Origin: Lachnospiraceae bacterium
GTDB taxonomy: Bacteria > Bacillota > Clostridia > Lachnospirales > Lachnospiraceae
DNA length: 64,000 bases
Assembly (NCBI GenBank): GCA_014799465.1
Contig: JAAVHZ010000022.1
Coordinates: forward strand, 79,332 to 143,331
Direction of reading: 5' to 3'
Every line of letters begins with the position of its first letter. The first letter of the stretch is position 1. Shown here piece by piece: positions 26,314-35,348 of the stretch. The notes under the pieces were generated by a model. That model was given only the letters and a program-made list of their open reading frames with translations, was not told where the DNA came from and searched no databases. Position numbers and translations under genes: made by a program.

Positions 26314-28440
26314 ATGAGAAAATGGTTATTTACATTTATATGGGCATTAATATTCATAATGTCAATTACTGTTTTTGCAAATAGTCAGACAGTCGAAGCT
26401 GCAAACTCAAAAGCGGTAAAATCAGTTGATGTTCGCATAGACAATAAAAAATTCTCAAAAAAGACATATATGCTGGAGATAGGAAAGAGCAAGTCACTAA
26501 AGGTTTCTGCATCGCCAAAACAGGCATTGAAAAGCGTTAGCTATAAGTCAAAAAATACAAAAATTGTAACTGTAAACAAAAAGGGAAAGATTACTGCAAA
26601 GAAAAAGGGTACATCTAAAATTGAAGTTACGGTTACCGGAAAAAATAACAAGAAAAAATCCACCTGGGTAAAGATAAAAACAGTTTATCCGGAGATAAAA
26701 TCTGTTTCTATCAAGATAGACACAAAAACAGTCAGCGGCAAAACATATTCAATGAAAAGTGGAAAAAGCAAGAAACTTAAAGTTTCGGTTATGCCTGAAA
26801 ATGCAGTAAAAACAATTACTTATAAATCAAATAATACAAAAATCGCAACCGTTAGCAAGGAAGGAAAAGTAACAGCCAAACGTGCAGGAACGGCTAAGAT
26901 AATGGTTATAGCTGTAAATAAGGATAACAGGAAGAAATCTGCATGGGTGGATATAAAAGTTACAGAAAGTAATCCTGAACCGGTTCCAACACCGAATCCC
27001 GGGACATCAAATATTTTAATTGCTTATTTTTCTCTTGCAGACAATATGGCAGATTCCGATGAGGTGGATGCAAGCACATCTGCCAGTATTGTCGCAGACA
27101 ATTCGGGGAAATATGGGACAACAGAGTATATTGCACGTATGATACAGCAGAATGTAGGAGGCGATTTACATAAAATACAGACGAAAGAAACTTATCCAAA
27201 CGATTTTGATATGGTAGTAGACAAAAATCATCAGGAAATGGAGAATGGAACGTTTCCGGAGCTTGTAGAAAGTAATTTGAACATTTCCCAATATGACACC
27301 GTTTTTATCGGCTATCCTGTTTGGGCGACAAATGCCCCACAGGCAATTCTCTCATTTCTAAAGGAATATGATTTATCCGGCAAGAAAGTCATACCTTTTT
27401 GTACACATGACGGGTATGGTGCCGGCAGCAGTTACCGTACCATAAGCAATGCCTGCCCACAGGCAACCGTATTGGAGGGTCTTGCGATTCAGGCGAAGGA
27501 TGTGCATATGGCTGAGGATGTAGTATCAAACTGGCTTACATCCATTGGTGTTGTAAAGCCATCCGTCAAAGAAACGGCTATCAAAATAACAGTTGGGAGT
27601 AATGTTTTAGACGGGGTAATTTATGATACCGCTTTAGCTGAGGAGTTCAAAGAACAATTTCCATTGACAGTTTCTATGAGCGGTTATGGAGGCAGGGAAT
27701 ATTATGGTGGACTTAATTTTACGCCAAAGACCATAGAAAGTGGAAAACTGAATTTTGAAAATGGTGATATCACATATTGCAGGACCAATAATACAATGGC
27801 AATCTTTTATGATAAGACAAAACAGCCAAACTTGACGATGGAGGTTGTTTCTATTGGAAAAGTAACTTCGGATCTGACAGTTTTTGAAAGTCTTAACAGC
27901 ATGGAAGACATTACGTTTTCTTTGGCAGATGATAAAGATATGAATAAGAATAAAGTGTTAGTAGCCTACTTTTCTGCAACTAATACAACGGAAAAACTTG
28001 CAGAATATCTGGCAGATGGGTTAAATGCAGATTTGCATGAGATTGTTCCGGCAGTTCCTTATACATCTGCAGATTTGAATTACGGAGATTCATCCAGTCG
28101 AACGAGCATTGAAATGAATGATGAAAATGCACGACCTGAAATTTCCGGTTTAGTAACAGATATAAGGCAATACGATATTGTGTTTATCGGCTATCCTATC
28201 TGGTGGGGGCAGGCACCTAAAATTATCAGCACATTTTTGGAAAGTTATGATTTTTCCGGTAAAACTATTATACCATTCTGTACTTCGGGTAGCAGTGGCA
28301 TTGGTTCTTCAGCTACAAATCTGCATAGCCTGACAGACGGAGCCAAGTGGTTGTCAGGAAGACGTTTTGGAAACAGTGCATCACGTAGTGATATGGTAAA
28401 TTGGGTAAATGAACTGGGACTTGACATTATTGCAGAATAG
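26314..28440 (+). CDS. Secreted two-Ig, flavodoxin / cyclophilin-like / flavodoxin protein
   Basis: This 708-residue exported protein has, after a signal peptide (KWLFTFIWALIFIMSITVFA), two bacterial Ig-like (BIG_2) domains (~30-115 and ~120-210, each ending TAKKKGTSKIEV or TAKRAGTAKIMV) and a Pro-rich linker. Then come a flavodoxin-like domain (~231-415: ILIAYFSLADNM, FIGYPVWATNAPQAI, FCTHDGYGAGSSYR), a cyclophilin-like domain (~424-540: YGGREYYGGLNFTP, GDITYCRTNNTMAIFYD) and a second flavodoxin (~546-705: KVLVAYFSATNTTEKLAEYL, GYPIWWGQAPKII, FCTSGSSGIGSSA). It probably binds FMN outside the membrane. It forms a pair with the gene 14 bp downstream. Confidence 0.85.
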   Translation: MRKWLFTFIWALIFIMSITVFANSQTVEAANSKAVKSVDVRIDNKKFSKKTYMLEIGKSKSLKVSASPKQALKSVSYKSKNTKIVTVNKKGKITAKKKGTSKIEVTVTGKNNKKKSTWVKIKTVYPEIKSVSIKIDTKTVSGKTYSMKSGKSKKLKVSVMPENAVKTITYKSNNTKIATVSKEGKVTAKRAGTAKIMVIAVNKDNRKKSAWVDIKVTESNPEPVPTPNPGTSNILIAYFSLADNMADSDEVDASTSASIVADNSGKYGTTEYIARMIQQNVGGDLHKIQTKETYPNDFDMVVDKNHQEMENGTFPELVESNLNISQYDTVFIGYPVWATNAPQAILSFLKEYDLSGKKVIPFCTHDGYGAGSSYRTISNACPQATVLEGLAIQAKDVHMAEDVVSNWLTSIGVVKPSVKETAIKITVGSNVLDGVIYDTALAEEFKEQFPLTVSMSGYGGREYYGGLNFTPKTIESGKLNFENGDITYCRTNNTMAIFYDKTKQPNLTMEVVSIGKVTSDLTVFESLNSMEDITFSLADDKDMNKNKVLVAYFSATNTTEKLAEYLADGLNADLHEIVPAVPYTSADLNYGDSSSRTSIEMNDENARPEISGLVTDIRQYDIVFIGYPIWWGQAPKIISTFLESYDFSGKTIIPFCTSGSSGIGSSATNLHSLTDGAKWLSGRRFGNSASRSDMVNWVNELGLDIIAE

Positions 28441-28454
28441 AAAGGGTCAAAAAT

Positions 28455-29258
28455 ATGAAATTAAAACGTATAATTATGGGATTTTTAGCATTTGTTTTAG
28501 CAATAGGTACAATTTTTACAATACCAACAACTAAGGTATATGCGGCAGACAAGACAAAAATCAGCACAAAGAGCTTTAGCCTCAATCCGGGAGCGGTTCG
28601 GACACTGTCAGTAAGTGGGGCTTCAGGAAGTGTAAAGTGGAGCACCAGTAATACAAAAATTGTATCAATTAAGAAAAATGGAAATAAAGCCACGATTACG
28701 GCAAAAAAGAAAGGGAATGCTACAATCACAGCAAAGATAGGAAAAACCAAGCTGCAATGCAAAGTAAAAGTATCCGGCAAAAAGGTGCTGATTGCTTATT
28801 TTTCCAGGACAGGAAACTGCAAAAAAGTGGCACAGTACATACAGAAGCAAATTGGTGGGGACATGGTGCAGATTAAGACGAAAAAGGCATATCCGTCCAA
28901 TTATGATAAGTGTGTGTCACAGGCAGAAAAAGAGCTGGAAGATGATATCCGACCGGAGATTACAACAAAAGTTAAAAATTTTGACCAGTATGATGAGGTT
29001 GTGATTGGATATCCGATTTGGTGGGGCATGGCACCAAGGGCAGTCTGTACTTTTGTAGAGGGGTATAACTGGAATGGAAAGACACTCATAACATATTGTA
29101 CCAGCAACAGCAGTGGGGCAGGTGACAGTGCAGCAGAAATAGGAAGACTGTGCAAAGGGGCAAAAAGGACAAAGACATTATCTGCCTATGATGATGAAAT
29201 ATTGAACAACAGCCTGAAGAAGAAAATTGATAAATGGCTGAAAAGTATTAAGGCATAA
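28455..29258 (+). CDS. Secreted Ig-like + flavodoxin protein
   Basis: This 267-residue protein has a signal peptide (IIMGFLAFVLAIGTIF...VYA), one BIG_2 domain (~35-110: SVKWSTSNTKIVSIKK, NATITAKIGKTKLQCKV) and one flavodoxin domain (~113-265: KVLIAYFSRTGNCKKVAQYI, IGYPIWWGMAPRAVCTFV, TYCTSNSSGAGDSAAEI). The phosphate loop SRTGNCKK is close to the flavodoxin consensus. It starts 14 bp after the larger paralogue, so one transcript makes both. The exact redox partner is unknown; the flavinylation operon at 56620 is a candidate in the same cell. Confidence 0.85.
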   Translation: MKLKRIIMGFLAFVLAIGTIFTIPTTKVYAADKTKISTKSFSLNPGAVRTLSVSGASGSVKWSTSNTKIVSIKKNGNKATITAKKKGNATITAKIGKTKLQCKVKVSGKKVLIAYFSRTGNCKKVAQYIQKQIGGDMVQIKTKKAYPSNYDKCVSQAEKELEDDIRPEITTKVKNFDQYDEVVIGYPIWWGMAPRAVCTFVEGYNWNGKTLITYCTSNSSGAGDSAAEIGRLCKGAKRTKTLSAYDDEILNNSLKKKIDKWLKSIKA

Positions 29259-29442
29259 AAAGAGGGAAATGTATTACGAAAAATATGACATGAAGTATAA
29301 AGTTCGAAAAGAAAAAAATAAAAGAATAATAAAAACAAATCGGCATAAGATAAGGATATAATTGCATTTTGTGAAGTTTTGTTGTAAAATGTAATTATAG
29401 AAGCTGTGAATCAGCGGTGGGTTGACACCTAAAATCTGATAC

Positions 29443-29538
29443 GTTTTCCGAACGAAGGTGTCGGAGGTTGGCAGGCAACGGAAAAACCTGTTATTTTCCG
29501 GACGAAGGTGCCGGAGGTTGGCAGACAACGGAAAAATC
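29443..29538. repeat. Tandem 50-bp intergenic repeat, two copies
   Basis: Unit 1 (29443-29488) and unit 2 (29493-29538) share ACGAAGGTG-CGGAGGTTGGCAG-CAACGGAAAAA with few changes. Within each unit TTTTCCG at the start is complementary to CGGAAAA at the end, so each can fold into its own stem. They lie in a 350-bp gap. The rest of the gap (29259-29442) shows nothing else. Confidence 0.75.
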
Positions 29539-29544
29539 AACCAT

Positions 29545-29587
29545 GAAAAGGGAATGTTTGGTGCTGCGGCATAGGCATTCCCTTTTC
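29545..29587 (+). terminator. Strong hairpin after the repeat pair
   Basis: GAAAAGGGAATG and CATTCCCTTTTC are perfect 12-bp arms with a 19-nt loop. Only CTAAATAA follows, so it may be a bidirectional or weak terminator, or the 3' end of a small RNA containing the two 50-bp repeats. Confidence 0.6.
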
Positions 29588-29614
29588 TAAATAACATGAT
29601 TAAAGGATATGGTT

Positions 29615-30228
29615 ATGGACAAAAGAAAGGCAATTCAGATTATAACAAAAGCGGCAGATTTATATCATACAAACCTTGAGGATCAGAAGATTCTTTTCCT
29701 TTATGGTGTTCCTTCTGTGGTTAGGAAGCAGCTTCAGGGAAAAAATACAAAACTGTTGTCTATAGAAAGTTATGAGGTGGCATTCCATCGGTACAATTTT
29801 CTGCATTTGACAGGAGTTCATTTGAATAATTCTAATGTTGCGTCGGCTATCCATTTTTATGAAAAGTGTCTGGATAATCGTCTGACGGAGAAAGATTTCA
29901 GTTTTGCTAAAGACGGTTCAACGGGACAGAAATTGGACATATTGGAAAATATGATGAGAGTGAAACGGAACGTGACAATGATAGGGGATTTTACTGACAG
30001 AGGATCTAAATTATTTACAGAGAAAGCTGCAGGTAATGTATGTGGTTGTATAGGTTTTGTAAAAGACCGAAACACAAAGCTGAATGTACCCAATACGCTT
30101 TTGAAAAAGATATCAGAGATGTAATAGCATCTCCGGTACAAAAGGTATATGCGGTCATTTCTAAAAGTTATCGTTCAAAAAAGTATTCAGTAATAGAAAA
30201 ACTGGATAAGGAGTTGGATATTACATAG
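29615..30228 (+). pseudogene. PBECR4-domain protein, frameshifted
   Basis: Starting at ATG 29615 (8 bp after AAAGG), the first frame gives AADLYHTNLEDQKILFLYG, NFLHLTGVHLN, FYEKCLDNRLTEKDFSF, TMIGDFTDRGSKLFTEKAAG and CIGFVKDRNTKLNVPNTLL, then stops at 30124. The expected continuation DIRDVIASPVQKVYAVISK is in the +1 frame from ~30105 to 30228. One A seems missing in the A-run at 30104-30108. The full product would match PBECR4, a predicted nuclease-like domain of phage and mobile-element proteins. It may be a real frameshift mutation, slippage or sequencing error; any protein made would be ~170 residues. Confidence 0.75.
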
Positions 30229-30378
30229 CGTTTGTTTTCTGATGAAATAGAGACCATATTAGATAGAGAAAATTTTTAATCTATGTTGAGAAATGTAGCA
30301 GAATTTTCAAGAAAATATAGAGCAGATACAGAATATTTGATGAAACAAAAATGAAAAATTTCATATTTATGGTTGTAG

Positions 30379-30420
30379 ACCCCTCACTTTTTTCCTTTGC
30401 ATAAGTGAAGGGGTTTTTTA
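30379..30420 (+). terminator. Probable terminator
   Basis: ACCCCTCACTT and AAGTGAAGGGGT pair with one bulge and are followed by TTTTTTA. Confidence 0.75.
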
Positions 30421-30637
30421 TTTAATAGGAAATTGCTCCAATGACTACAAAGGAACAATAAAAAGTCCGCCATAAAATGGGCACCAAAACAAGACGAATA
30501 CTTTTAGAAGATATAAAAGCCTTATTCAAATTCGTCGTAAAGGTCATCATCCTCAGTGATGAAATAGTTGAAAAACAAGGTGGACTGTGGTACGATTGTA
30601 CTATAAAAAGCTGAGGGAAAGCAGGTAGAAGAATCAT

Positions 30638-31435
30638 TTGGGAAAGAGAAAAACAGTAGAACAAAAGCATGAAGAAATGTTACAGCGTATTCGGGACTTC
30701 CGTCTGCTGGATGACGATTTCATGACGAAGTGTTTTGAAGAAAATAAGGAAGCGACTGAACTGGTGCTTCGTATTGTGCTGGAGAAGATGGATATTCAGG
30801 TTAATAAAGTTATCACGCAGTACAGTATGAAAAATATAAAGGGCAGGTCAGTCAGGCTCGATATTTATGCCACCGATTTTCATGGGAAAAAGTACAATAT
30901 CGAGATACAGCGTGCGGAGAGAGGTACCGGAGCAAAGCGGGCAAGATATAACAGTAGCCTCATTGATTGTGATATTCTGCCCTCTGGTGTGGAAGTAGAG
31001 AATCTGGCAGAAACATATGTTATTTTTATAACAGAAACCGATGTAATTGGAAAAAATAAGCCGATTTACCATGTTGATCGGTATATTCGGGAAACTGGAG
31101 AATTTTTTGACGATGGTTCCCATATAATATATGTGAATGCATCTTACAAAGATGACTCAGAGTTAGGAAAACTGATGCACGATTTTTCGTGTACCAATCC
31201 GGCGGATATGAATTATCCGGTGCTTGCGGATACCGCACGATACTATAAAGAAGATAAGGAGGGGATATCCACAATGTGCAAAGCAATAGAAGATATGATA
31301 ACAGACGAAAAAAGGGAAATTGCATTAAGGATGATTGAAAAAGGCAAGTTGCCGCTGGAAGAAATTGCAGAATATTCCGATCTGTCATTAGAAGAAGTAA
31401 AAAAACTGGCAGATGAAGAACTGCAGCCGGTATAA
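30638..31435 (+). CDS. Rpn / PD-(D/E)XK nuclease family transposase-like protein
   Basis: This 265-residue protein has a TTG start at 30638. Typical Rpn/PDDEXK_2 layout: RLLDDDFMTKCFEENKEATE, then the nuclease core VRLDIYATDFHGKKYNIEIQ (D...E-x-Q, Gln replacing Lys), RARYNSSLIDCDIL and ETYVIFITETDVIG. The C-terminal tail (LPLEEIAEYSDLSLEEVKKLA) resembles a helix-turn-helix. It is a different subgroup from the gene at 17714. The 217 bp before it contain nothing recognisable. A hairpin terminator follows. Confidence 0.8.
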   Translation: MGKRKTVEQKHEEMLQRIRDFRLLDDDFMTKCFEENKEATELVLRIVLEKMDIQVNKVITQYSMKNIKGRSVRLDIYATDFHGKKYNIEIQRAERGTGAKRARYNSSLIDCDILPSGVEVENLAETYVIFITETDVIGKNKPIYHVDRYIRETGEFFDDGSHIIYVNASYKDDSELGKLMHDFSCTNPADMNYPVLADTARYYKEDKEGISTMCKAIEDMITDEKREIALRMIEKGKLPLEEIAEYSDLSLEEVKKLADEELQPV

Positions 31436-31463
31436 ATCTGTTACAAAATTAATAAAGAAGCAT

Positions 31464-31502
31464 AAAGGCAGTAATCTCTATCGCAGGATTGCTGCTTTTT
31501 CT
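31464..31502 (+). terminator. Probable terminator
   Basis: AAAGGCAGTAATC and GATTGCTGCTTTTTCT pair imperfectly, ending in a T-run, 30 bp after the stop at 31435. Confidence 0.65.
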
Positions 31503-31537
31503 ATGTAAAAATGTAATCAAAAAAGGGGAATTTTATT

Positions 31538-31930
31538 ATGTCATCCTATACTAATTTCACAGAGGAAGAAAAGGAGCAGGCAAGGAATACGAACCTTGTC
31601 TCATTCTTAAGATACAGGGAGAAGCACTGAAACGCTCTGGTTCTGAATACGAATGGAAATCTGATATTGGAAAAGTTACCATCCGTGGCAACCTCTGGTT
31701 TCACCAATATGAAAGAGAGGGCAGAGATGCCATCGGATTTGTCCAGAGATATGGCAATCAGACGTTTCCGGAAGCCGTGTCTTGCTTATTATCTGAGCAG
31801 GGGATTGTCATAACAGCACAGCAAAGAGTGGCAGAGCAGTAATAAAAAAGTCCTTTGCCCTTCCAAAAGCCATTCCATAACAGGGGGAAAGTTCATATTT
31901 CATTGACAACAGAGAGTTCTACGAATTAAA
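31538..31930 (+). pseudogene. Frameshifted N-terminus of a mobile-element primase/TOPRIM (DUF3991-like) protein
   Basis: ATG 31538 after AAAGGGG gives YTNFTEEEKEQARNTNLVSF, then a stop at 31628. In the shifted frame the text runs on as QGEALKRSGSEYEWKSDIGK, GNLWFHQYEREGRDAIGFVQ, RYGNQTFPEAVSCLLSEQG to a TAA at 31842, and traces (KSFALPKAIP, YFIDNREFYELKR) reach ~31930. This is the start of the CHC2-finger/DUF3991 primase-like proteins of conjugative elements. The rest of the element is absent. It marks an old integration. Confidence 0.65.
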
Positions 31931-31955
31931 GAGAGTGTAAAATAAAGTGTGTAAG

Positions 31956-32375
31956 TTACTGGTTCATAACTTCTTTTATTTTCTGGGAAATTCGTATATA
32001 CGTTTCCAAATCTTCTTTGCTGACCTGAGCGAGCAATAATTCAATTCTATGAAGTGCCTGTTCCCTCATTTCGTCCACTGAAGCAATGCCGGCAGGAGTA
32101 ATCCCTACTACAGTCCGCCGGGCGTCTTCCGGTGAAGTGCAACGCGTGATCAATCCATTTTGTTCCATCTTTTTAAGCAAGGCAGCAATTCGTGCGGTAC
32201 TGACATTCAGCTTTTTAGACAGGTCACCCGCATACACTTCTTCGTCTGCTTGTTCCAAATAGCTGAGGACAAAGCCAAAACCCCTCTGCGTAGCTTCTAT
32301 TTCACTATAAAAAAGTTTCGGCATGCAGGAATATAGCTTCTCCAAATACTCTCTGGCATCTCCTGATATACTCAT
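31956..32375 (-). CDS. MarR-family transcription regulator
   Basis: This 139-residue protein has its ATG at 32375 behind GAGGTG. The MarR winged helix covers ~30-110: GFGFVLSYLEQADEEVYAGD, LSKKLNVSTARIAALLKKME, NGLITRCTSPEDARRTVVGI. N- and C-terminal helices form the dimer region. It is divergent from the lipoprotein gene at 32589. Upstream, CTAACATGGTTAG (32395-32407) is a perfect inverted repeat of 5+5 bp that could be its operator. Confidence 0.9.
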   Translation of the reverse strand: MSISGDAREYLEKLYSCMPKLFYSEIEATQRGFGFVLSYLEQADEEVYAGDLSKKLNVSTARIAALLKKMEQNGLITRCTSPEDARRTVVGITPAGIASVDEMREQALHRIELLLAQVSKEDLETYIRISQKIKEVMNQ

Positions 32376-32588
32376 GGTATTCACCTCTAATTTGCTAACA
32401 TGGTTAGGTATTATAGCAAAACACTTTATAATTATCAATAGGGTAAATAGAGTGTTTTTAGTGCAAAAAAGTGGATGTACATTAGAAATTATTCGTGATA
32501 GAATATTTTATATAAATTGAACTTTGCTTTCCTACAAGTCTCTTTCATTTTGTGCCTTGTAGCAAAGCGGAAAGGTATGGTCATAAAA

Positions 32589-34169
32589 ATGAAAAAAATA
32601 TTGACATTTCCCATTGCTTTTATACTGATAGTTTCAATCAGTCTTTCAGGCTGCTCAAATCAGACAAATGCAACCGACTATTCAGATAATTCTAACTGGG
32701 CATATTTTGAAACAGATACAACAGACAAGATGGCGGACGCATTTTTTGTATGTCCGACTGTTTATTTTGGATCAGATGACTCATACAATATGGAGCTTAC
32801 AGATGAGGATACAAAAGCAAACTTCCTTGGTGCAATTAATATGGAAAAAGAAATATATGACCATGACAGCCGCTTTTTTGCACCATATTATCGGCAGGTC
32901 GGGTTAAATGTTTACTCAATGAAAACCAGTAACCGTGAGAAGTATCTTGAACTTGCATTTAATGATGTTAAGAATGCTTTTGAGTATTATTATGAAAACT
33001 GTAATGACGGCAGACCGATTATTCTTGTAGGATTTTCGCAGGGAGCAGATATGTGTATCAGGCTTATGAAGGAGTGTTTCAAGGATGAGAAAAGACAAAA
33101 TCAGCTAATAGCCTGCTACGCAATCGGTTGGAGTATTACCGAAGAAGAAACCAAAGAGTATCCTCAGTTGAAATTTGCCGAGGGCGAAAGCGATACAGGA
33201 GTGATTATATCCTTCAACAGTGAGGCAGAAAGCATTGACAATTCGCTTTCTGTTCCGAAGGGAACAAAAACCCTTGCAATCAATCCTCTTAACTGGAAGA
33301 CAGACTCAACTATTGCAGACAAAAGTCTTAATCTCGGTGCCTGCTTTACCGATTATGACGGCAATATTACAAAGGAAGTAGGCAATCTTACAGGTGCGTA
33401 CATTGATGATGTCCGAGGCACATTAAAGGTAACAGATGTAACGCCTGAGGAATATCCGGCCGGACTTGAGATATTTGAGGATGGTATTTATCATCTGTAT
33501 GACTATCAGTTCTTTTATCGCAATTTACAGAAAAATGTTCAGACACGAATTGATGCCTATCAGTCAAACTTTGACAAGGCTTCAGAACCAAAACGCATCA
33601 CAGTTGATTCCGCAGAGGAAGCATTAAAAGAATTAAAGGAGGGGAATGAGGAATTTATTTCCGGAAATACTGAGGGACTTCGTGCTGATTTGGCAGAAAA
33701 TGGGCAGACTCCATATGCAGTTGTGATTACCTGCTCTGACTCCCGTGTCGCTCCGGAGGTTTTGTTTAATACAACTATGGGCGAGCTTTTTACGATTCGT
33801 ACAGCCGGAAATGTAGTGGATGAATTTGAAATTGGCAGCGTTGAATATGGTGCAGAGCATTTGGGTGCACCATTGATTGTGGTTATGGGGCATTCAAATT
33901 GTGGTGCAGTAAGTGCCGCAGTCAGCGGTGAAGCAGAAGGCTTTATACAGAATATCTTAGATGAGATTACCCCATCTGTTGAAGAGGCTAAAAAGATAGA
34001 AACAGATGAAAGTGCTATTTCTGCACTGGCAGAGAATCTTAATATCCAAAATACAATACGGAAGCTGCACACAAGTACAATTCTCAGTCATTTGGAATCT
34101 GAAGGTAATGTCAAAATTATTGGTGCTAAGTATGATATTAAGGATGGTAGTGTTGAATTTCTGGAATAG
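32589..34169 (+). CDS. Lipoprotein fusing a DUF3089 alpha/beta hydrolase to a beta-carbonic anhydrase
   Basis: The start is ATG 32589 (ATG 32577 is a poorer alternative, 2 bp after AAAGG); 526 residues. The N-terminus is a lipoprotein signal with lipobox LSGC (~17-20). Residues ~30-330 match DUF3089 hydrolases: ADAFFVCPTVYFGSD, FAPYYRQVGLNVYS, DVKNAFEYYYENCNDGRPII and the nucleophile elbow GFSQGA near 150. Residues ~340-525 are a complete beta-carbonic anhydrase: ELKEGNEEFISGN, the zinc and pair residues CSDSR (~381), TIRTAGNVVDEFEIGSVEYG and GHSNCGA (~434). Both active sites look intact. The protein is anchored outside the membrane. I know of no standard role for this fusion; hydration of CO2 beside ester hydrolysis is only an idea. 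Confidence 0.85.
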   Translation: MKKILTFPIAFILIVSISLSGCSNQTNATDYSDNSNWAYFETDTTDKMADAFFVCPTVYFGSDDSYNMELTDEDTKANFLGAINMEKEIYDHDSRFFAPYYRQVGLNVYSMKTSNREKYLELAFNDVKNAFEYYYENCNDGRPIILVGFSQGADMCIRLMKECFKDEKRQNQLIACYAIGWSITEEETKEYPQLKFAEGESDTGVIISFNSEAESIDNSLSVPKGTKTLAINPLNWKTDSTIADKSLNLGACFTDYDGNITKEVGNLTGAYIDDVRGTLKVTDVTPEEYPAGLEIFEDGIYHLYDYQFFYRNLQKNVQTRIDAYQSNFDKASEPKRITVDSAEEALKELKEGNEEFISGNTEGLRADLAENGQTPYAVVITCSDSRVAPEVLFNTTMGELFTIRTAGNVVDEFEIGSVEYGAEHLGAPLIVVMGHSNCGAVSAAVSGEAEGFIQNILDEITPSVEEAKKIETDESAISALAENLNIQNTIRKLHTSTILSHLESEGNVKIIGAKYDIKDGSVEFLE

Positions 34170-34199
34170 TACCTATGAAAAATTTGGGAGGAATATTAA

Positions 34200-35347
34200 T
34201 GAAATTTTTTCATTTGTCCGATTTGCACATCGGGTTGAAATTATTTAATAGGGATTTGTTGGAAGACCAACAATATATTTTAAAGCAAATTGTTGAAATT
34301 GCTATAGAGGAACAGCCGGATGCAATTGTAATTGCAGGTGATATTTATGATAAAGCAGTTCCATCAGCAGAAGCTGTTGCAGTGTTTGATGAATTTATTG
34401 CAAATTTGACAACTGCTGTTCCGGATACAGTGATTATGATGATTAGTGGGAATCATGACAGTGCACCACGTGTCAATGTCTTCCGAAGTGTGTTGTCGAA
34501 ACAGAATATTTATATGATTGGAATTGCACCACAGCAGCCGGACGAGCACATCGAAAAAGTTACAATGCAGGATGCTTACGGAACTGTCAATTTTTATCTG
34601 CTTCCATTTGTGAAGCCTTCGATGGTAAAATCAGTTGTCGGCACAGATGAAAATGGTAACAATTTTTCATATCACGAAACGGTACATAAGCTGATCGAAA
34701 GGGAATCAATTGACAGCAGTGAGAGAAATGTGCTGGTGAGTCATCAATTTTACCTTCCAAAAGGCACAGACTCAGACAGCATAGAGCGTATGGATTCAGA
34801 GATACGCACAGTTGGGAATATTGATGAGGTTTCAGCAGATATTTTACATAAATTTGACTATGCAGCACTTGGTCATATTCATAAGCCTATGAAAGTCGGA
34901 AGTGAATATTACCGCTATTGCGGAACGCCTTTGGCGTGTTCTGTCAGTGAGGCAGGACAGCAGAAAGGTATTGTTGTGGTGGAAATGCAGGAAAAGGGCA
35001 GCATTTTGACAGATGTCATTCCGCTTGAGCCGCTGCATCAGGTTCGTGTCGTTAAGGGAGAACTGGAAGAAGTGTTAAAGCAGTCCTGCAATGATTATGT
35101 GACGGTAATTTTGACGGATAAAGTAGATCTCAATGTGATTGATATGCAGGACAGGATCCGCAATGCATTTCCAAATTTGCTTGAAATCCGCAGGGAGACG
35201 CTGCGGAAAACGGATTACAGTAAAAAATTTGCAGCAGAAAAAAATTTAGATCCGTTTGAGCTTTGCTGTTCCTTTTTAAAAGAAATGGATGATTCGGAGA
35301 AGGAACTGCTTAGAGATGTTATTAATACCGTACAGGAGGTGCAGTAA
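34200..35347 (+). CDS. sbcD: Nuclease SbcCD subunit D
   Basis: This 382-residue protein, with ATG 34200 after GGAGG, is the Mre11-type metallo-phosphoesterase of the SbcCD complex, which opens DNA hairpins and trims ends. Metal-binding motifs: HLSDLHIG, AGDIYD, ISGNHD, VLVSHQF and LGHIHKP. The C-terminal cap follows from ~270. It ends 1 bp before sbcC, giving a tightly coupled pair. Confidence 0.96.
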
Positions 35348-35348
35348 G

